DNA of 17,407 nucleotides from Bacteroidales bacterium (GTDB taxonomy: Bacteria > Bacteroidota > Bacteroidia > Bacteroidales > UBA932). Position 1 is the first letter of the stretch. Each line of letters begins with the position of its first letter. Below are positions 14,711 to 17,407 of this stretch, in pieces. Below the pieces are notes generated by a model, which did not search any database, was not told the origin of the DNA, and saw only the letters and a list, made by a program, of their open reading frames with translations. Location of the stretch: assembly GCA_017527625.1 (NCBI GenBank), contig JAFXPV010000061.1, forward strand, positions 1 through 17,407. The letters are read 5' to 3'. The position numbers and the translations under genes are program-made.

Positions 14711-16239
14711 CAGAGATAGTTTATGATATTACGTCTGAGCTTGCCTATGTTGTCGTTCACTATCCGGCGTATGGCCTGCTTGTTTACCTTGCCGACACCA
14801 GTCATCGGTATTGCATCCAGCGCCACATAGAAATCTGGGCGTTTGTTCTTTCCCAGCCTCTGCCTGAGATATGCTGTCAGAGCCTTCAGGTCGGTCTTTT
14901 CGGCGCGGGGGCGCGTCAGCACGGCTACGACTTTCTCGCCGAAGACATCGTCCCTGAGTCCGACTACCTGAGAGCCGTCTATGCCGTCGAAGCTGTCGAT
15001 CACCAGCTCGACGTGCTTGGGTGATATGTTCTCGCCGCCACGGATTATCATATCCTTGCAGCGGTCTACGATCCAGTACAGGCCGTTTTCGTTGCGCTTG
15101 GCCACATCACCGGTGTGGAACCAGCCCTCATCGTCGTATGAGGCTGCTGTCATCGCGGCGTCAAGATAGCCGAGCATCATATTTTTGCCGCGCAGGCAGA
15201 GTTCTCCCTGAATCATCCCGTCTTCGGAACGTCCGTATCCGGGAGCGATGCGGGCTTCCATATCGCCTACAGGCCAGCCTGCCGAATTGCCTCTGACGGA
15301 CGCAGGGGCGTCGAAGCCCTGCCCCAGAGCCCAGCTGGCGCATTCGGTCATACCGTAGCCGCACATCACGTGTTCCTCCCCGAAGGCTCTGCACATATCT
15401 GCCACCAGTTCCACGGAAGTGTAGGATCCGCCGACTATGGCCCTCCTCACGCTGGAAAGGTCGTAGCGGGAAATCAGCTCCGAGGAGAAAAGCACCTGGT
15501 ACATCGTAGGAACCATATTTAGCACGGTGCAGCGGTACTCGTCAATCAGCCTCAGAGTCGCTCTGGCATTGTAGGTGCGGGTCACCACAAGGTCCGCCCC
15601 GGCCAAAAAGAAAGAGCAGCAGATGAGCACGCAGCCGTAGATATGGCTGATGGGAAGGTTCAGCAACATCACGTCGCTGGAATCCAGCGAAATAGTCCGC
15701 ATAAAGTCGAGTGCGGAATGCATCAGGTTCGCCGGGCCGTGCATCACACCTTTCGGATCGGCCGTAGTGCCCGAAGTGAACATTATCATCAGCAGGTCGT
15801 TGCTGACGGAATCTGTCACGGGAGCGCTCTTGTATTTGTTTATGAAGTAGTCAGCTTCCTCAAGAGTGACGATAGCCGGAACGCTGTGCATCAATCTGCC
15901 GGAAACCGGATTGTCCATCAGGTGGAAAAGGAGCTTCACGCCGGCTGTCCTGACTATGTACAGCACTTCGTCTTCGACGGACTTCGAGCTCACCGGCACG
16001 ACTACCGCACCTAACTTGACAATGGCGAAGAAGCATTTCATCCAGTACGAGGTGTTCTGGCCGAAAAGCGCCACTCGGTCGCCGCGGCCTATGCCGCAGC
16101 CGGCCATCGCGCTGGCCAGGTCGTCCACTCCCTCCAGGAATTCCGAATAGGAGAAGCGCCTTCCCTCATCGGGGAAGTGGATAGCAGAATCCGTATGGCG
16201 GAGCGAAGCAGCCTTGAACAAGTCGTAGAACGATTCCAT
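14710..16239 (-). CDS. AMP-forming acyl-CoA synthetase (ANL superfamily)
   Basis: A 509-residue adenylate-forming ligase, most likely activating a fatty or other carboxylic acid to its CoA thioester. Positions below count from the ATG at 16239. Core motifs are complete: FTSGTTADPKG (154-164), GYGMTE (294-299), HTGD (375-378), the hinge DRCKD (392-396), and the C-terminal catalytic lysine K484 in PMTGVGKVNK. There is no signal peptide. The start is the ATG, not the TTG codon directly before it, because an AAGGAGG Shine-Dalgarno sequence lies 4 nt ahead of the ATG. It is 9 nt after the acyl-ACP thioesterase stop, which suggests that acid released from ACP is re-activated as CoA ester or acyl-adenylate. 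Chain length cannot be read from the sequence, and medium-chain, long-chain or aryl acids remain possible. Confidence 0.9.
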   Translation of the reverse strand: MESFYDLFKAASLRHTDSAIHFPDEGRRFSYSEFLEGVDDLASAMAGCGIGRGDRVALFGQNTSYWMKCFFAIVKLGAVVVPVSSKSVEDEVLYIVRTAGVKLLFHLMDNPVSGRLMHSVPAIVTLEEADYFINKYKSAPVTDSVSNDLLMIMFTSGTTADPKGVMHGPANLMHSALDFMRTISLDSSDVMLLNLPISHIYGCVLICCSFFLAGADLVVTRTYNARATLRLIDEYRCTVLNMVPTMYQVLFSSELISRYDLSSVRRAIVGGSYTSVELVADMCRAFGEEHVMCGYGMTECASWALGQGFDAPASVRGNSAGWPVGDMEARIAPGYGRSEDGMIQGELCLRGKNMMLGYLDAAMTAASYDDEGWFHTGDVAKRNENGLYWIVDRCKDMIIRGGENISPKHVELVIDSFDGIDGSQVVGLRDDVFGEKVVAVLTRPRAEKTDLKALTAYLRQRLGKNKRPDFYVALDAIPMTGVGKVNKQAIRRIVNDNIGKLRRNIINYL

Positions 16240-16243
16240 CAAG

Positions 16244-16250
16244 CCTCCTT
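16244..16250 (-). promoter_or_regulatory. Strong Shine-Dalgarno site of the acyl-CoA synthetase gene
   Basis: Minus strand AAGGAGG, 4 nt before the ATG at 16239. It overlaps the stop codon of the upstream thioesterase gene (TAAGGAGG), so termination and re-initiation are likely coupled. Such strong sites are uncommon in Bacteroidota, where AT-rich leaders usually suffice. Confidence 0.7.
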
Positions 16251-16980
16251 ATGATTTCCACTTGATGCGGGCGTTCACGAAATTGACGCCTGCAGCTGAA
16301 TTGACTGAGAAAAGGGTCACGTCGTCGGCCGTGTCTTCATAGCGAACCTCGATGTCTTCGCCGTAGACAGCTTCCTTGGCGTAGACGATCTCGAAGCGTT
16401 CCGCCACCCTGTCATAGACTTTGTCGATGGGGTATGAATCCATAATCCACTGCACGTACTGCATACTGTTGGTATGCCCGTTGTAATCGATGTCGCTGTA
16501 CACCACCTTATGTCTGTAGACTTCGGGGCCGGAAGCCTGCGGCAGCTTGCCCGGCAGCTCGGCGGAAACCTTCTCTCCGGTAGCGAAATCAGCTATGTTG
16601 GTGTCCCTGATAACATTGACGGGCCTGCGGGTCTTGAGGTCTATGATCGCCCATTCCGTAGATGCGGTACAGAGGACCTCTCCGGCAGCATTGCGCATAA
16701 TGAAGTTCCTTGTCGTGAGCAGCCTGTTCACACCTTCGACCCAGGTCTCGATGGTGATCCTGTCCTGCTCGACGGGAAGTGACTTTATGTCGGCCGCGAA
16801 CTTGAGCAGAACCCACGAGATTCCCTCTCCGCCGATCAGATTGAGGGTGCCGAAGCCGTGTTTGTCGGCATCCTTGCCCGAAGCTGTCAGAAATGCTCGC
16901 TCGAGCGCCATCATCCGCAGATGCATCTTTCCGTCCACATCGTGGGGCAGTATTACATATTCATATTTATTTCTTTCCAT
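16249..16980 (-). CDS. Acyl-ACP thioesterase (FatA/FatB-like)
   Basis: A 243-residue double-hotdog thioesterase that hydrolyses acyl-acyl carrier protein to free fatty acid. The first hotdog contains ALERAFLTASGKDADKHGFG and TTRNFIM; the second contains the catalytic block SDIDYNGHTNSMQYVQWIMD, where D165, N167 and H169 align with the DxNxH of plant FatA/FatB. The later acidic residue is E203 (AKEAVYG); the plant cysteine that follows it is alanine here. The length is usual for bacterial members. It heads the operon and is followed 9 nt later by the acyl-CoA synthetase gene. A -7-like TACCTTTA lies 20 nt upstream of the start. The product chain length is unknown. Confidence 0.92.
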   Translation of the reverse strand: MERNKYEYVILPHDVDGKMHLRMMALERAFLTASGKDADKHGFGTLNLIGGEGISWVLLKFAADIKSLPVEQDRITIETWVEGVNRLLTTRNFIMRNAAGEVLCTASTEWAIIDLKTRRPVNVIRDTNIADFATGEKVSAELPGKLPQASGPEVYRHKVVYSDIDYNGHTNSMQYVQWIMDSYPIDKVYDRVAERFEIVYAKEAVYGEDIEVRYEDTADDVTLFSVNSAAGVNFVNARIKWKS

Positions 16981-17000
16981 CGTTGCAATATTTGGAAGGC

Positions 17001-17008
17001 TAAAGGTA
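17001..17008 (-). promoter_or_regulatory. Possible -7 box of the thioesterase-priA-ABC operon
   Basis: Minus strand TACCTTTA, the same octamer as in the promoter at 10548-10578 and one base from the TAnnTTTG consensus. No TTG is found at the expected 19-21 bp upstream, so the call rests on the -7 box and on its position in the 76-bp divergent gap. Transcription would begin near 16994, with a leader of about 14 nt. Confidence 0.45.
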
Positions 17009-17031
17009 GCTGAAAAATCACATTATTTGAC

Positions 17032-17039
17032 TAAATTGG
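17032..17039 (+). promoter_or_regulatory. Weak -7 candidate for the nitroreductase gene
   Basis: TAAATTGG matches TAnnTTTG at all but one defined position, with CTG (not TTG) 19 bp upstream. The transcription start would be near 17046, leaving about 11 nt before the ATG. It is the best plus-strand candidate in the short divergent gap, but the match is weak. Confidence 0.3.
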
Positions 17040-17056
17040 CGCAAATTATCGACAAT

Positions 17057-17407
17057 ATGAAAAGGACCTTTATTGCTATTGCATTTGTGGCCGCCGTCCT
17101 GACATCTTCCGGCTGCGGGAACAAAGCTCAGACTTCATCAGAAATGGAAAATCCAGTGGTTGAAAACATTATGGCCCGCCGCTCAGTCCGTTACTATACC
17201 GACCAGGCAGTGCCCCGTGAAGTACTTCAGAAGATTGCAGAGTGCGGCGTGAATGCGCCCAACGCAATGAACAGCCAGAACTGGGAGGTACGCATCATCG
17301 ACGACCCCGAATGGTTCAACGGCGCCACCGAAGCTATGGGAGACAATATGATGCACGGCGGCGACGCCAGCGACCCCAAGTTCCGCAATGCCTTCCGCAA
17401 CGCTACG
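17057..17407 (+). CDS. Nitroreductase-family lipoprotein, 3' end cut by window edge
   Basis: The only plus-strand gene; 117 codons are present. The N-terminus is a signal sequence with lipobox SSGC and predicted lipid-attachment cysteine at residue 20. The mature part starts with the FMN-binding pattern of nitroreductases: ENIMARRSVRYYTDQAV (36-52), then CGVNAPNAMNSQNWEVRII (65-83), so the flavin-binding arginines and the Asn/Ser/Gln segment are in place. Complete family members have about 170-220 residues, so perhaps half is missing. Placement on the outside of the cytoplasmic membrane, with FMN and an unknown electron donor, is the unusual point. It is divergent from the thioesterase operon. 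Substrate is unknown. Confidence 0.88.
   Translation, partial: MKRTFIAIAFVAAVLTSSGCGNKAQTSSEMENPVVENIMARRSVRYYTDQAVPREVLQKIAECGVNAPNAMNSQNWEVRIIDDPEWFNGATEAMGDNMMHGGDASDPKFRNAFRNAT

Noticed and set aside
11893..14719. Long plus-strand open frames (about 250-284 codons at 11893-12747, 12848-13597 and 13928-14719)
   Set aside because: They are shadows of lolD and priA on the minus strand, with composition and content unlike real proteins.
16240..16242. TTG codon as the start of the acyl-CoA synthetase
   Set aside because: The ATG directly after it has the better distance from the Shine-Dalgarno sequence.
1..17407. Mobile elements, phage genes, CRISPR arrays, tRNA or rRNA genes
   Set aside because: Nearly every base is assigned to chromosomal protein genes, and the short gaps show no tRNA-like folds, terminal repeats or spaced direct repeats by eye.

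Overview
The window reads as an ordinary chromosomal segment of a moderately GC-rich member of the Bacteroidota, most likely order Bacteroidales. The support is: Bacteroidota-type promoters (TTG, about 20 bp, TAnnTTTG-like), the bamD-rpoZ-recN neighbourhood, the short Bacteroidota form of RNA polymerase omega, a Bacteroidota-type acyl-ACP thioesterase, and a Tat-exported Gfo/Idh/MocA enzyme beside a DUF6807 protein. The family cannot be fixed by eye; Rikenellaceae-like or 'Cryptobacteroides'-like lineages would fit the GC content. Fifteen protein genes cover almost all of the sequence. Fourteen are on the minus strand and one partial gene at the right edge is on the plus strand. I see no RNA genes, insertion sequences, CRISPR arrays or phage genes, and no gene-free stretch longer than about 140 bases.

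From right to left, in the direction of minus-strand transcription, there are three units. Unit 1 (16980 to 10599) holds an acyl-ACP thioesterase, an AMP-forming acyl-CoA synthetase, the primosomal helicase PriA, a LolD-type ABC ATPase and a ModF-like double ABC ATPase. The genes are packed with gaps of 28 bp or less, and some junctions overlap. It is divergent from a lipoprotein nitroreductase (17057 onward) across a 76-bp interval.

Unit 2 (10467 to 6491) has its own promoter and a clear intrinsic terminator. It encodes three exported proteins: a Tat-signal Gfo/Idh/MocA oxidoreductase, a Sec-signal DUF6807 protein and a lipoprotein Gfo/Idh/MocA relative. This is the accessory part of the window and the best candidate for an incompletely described system. 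It looks like cell-envelope oxidative chemistry on a sugar or glycoside, without any recognisable hydrolase, transporter or regulator beside it.

Unit 3 (6372 to the left edge) starts at a promoter just after that terminator. It encodes thioredoxin reductase, BamD, RNA polymerase omega, RecN, glucosamine-6-phosphate deaminase and a nearly complete M24 aminopeptidase P. These are housekeeping functions in redox, outer-membrane assembly, transcription, DNA repair, amino-sugar entry into glycolysis and proline-peptide turnover.

The main surprises are inside proteins. PriA is short and has non-consensus residues in several helicase motifs. The ModF-like ATPase has one apparently dead nucleotide site. 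The lipoprotein Gfo/Idh relative lacks the glycine-rich dinucleotide motif.
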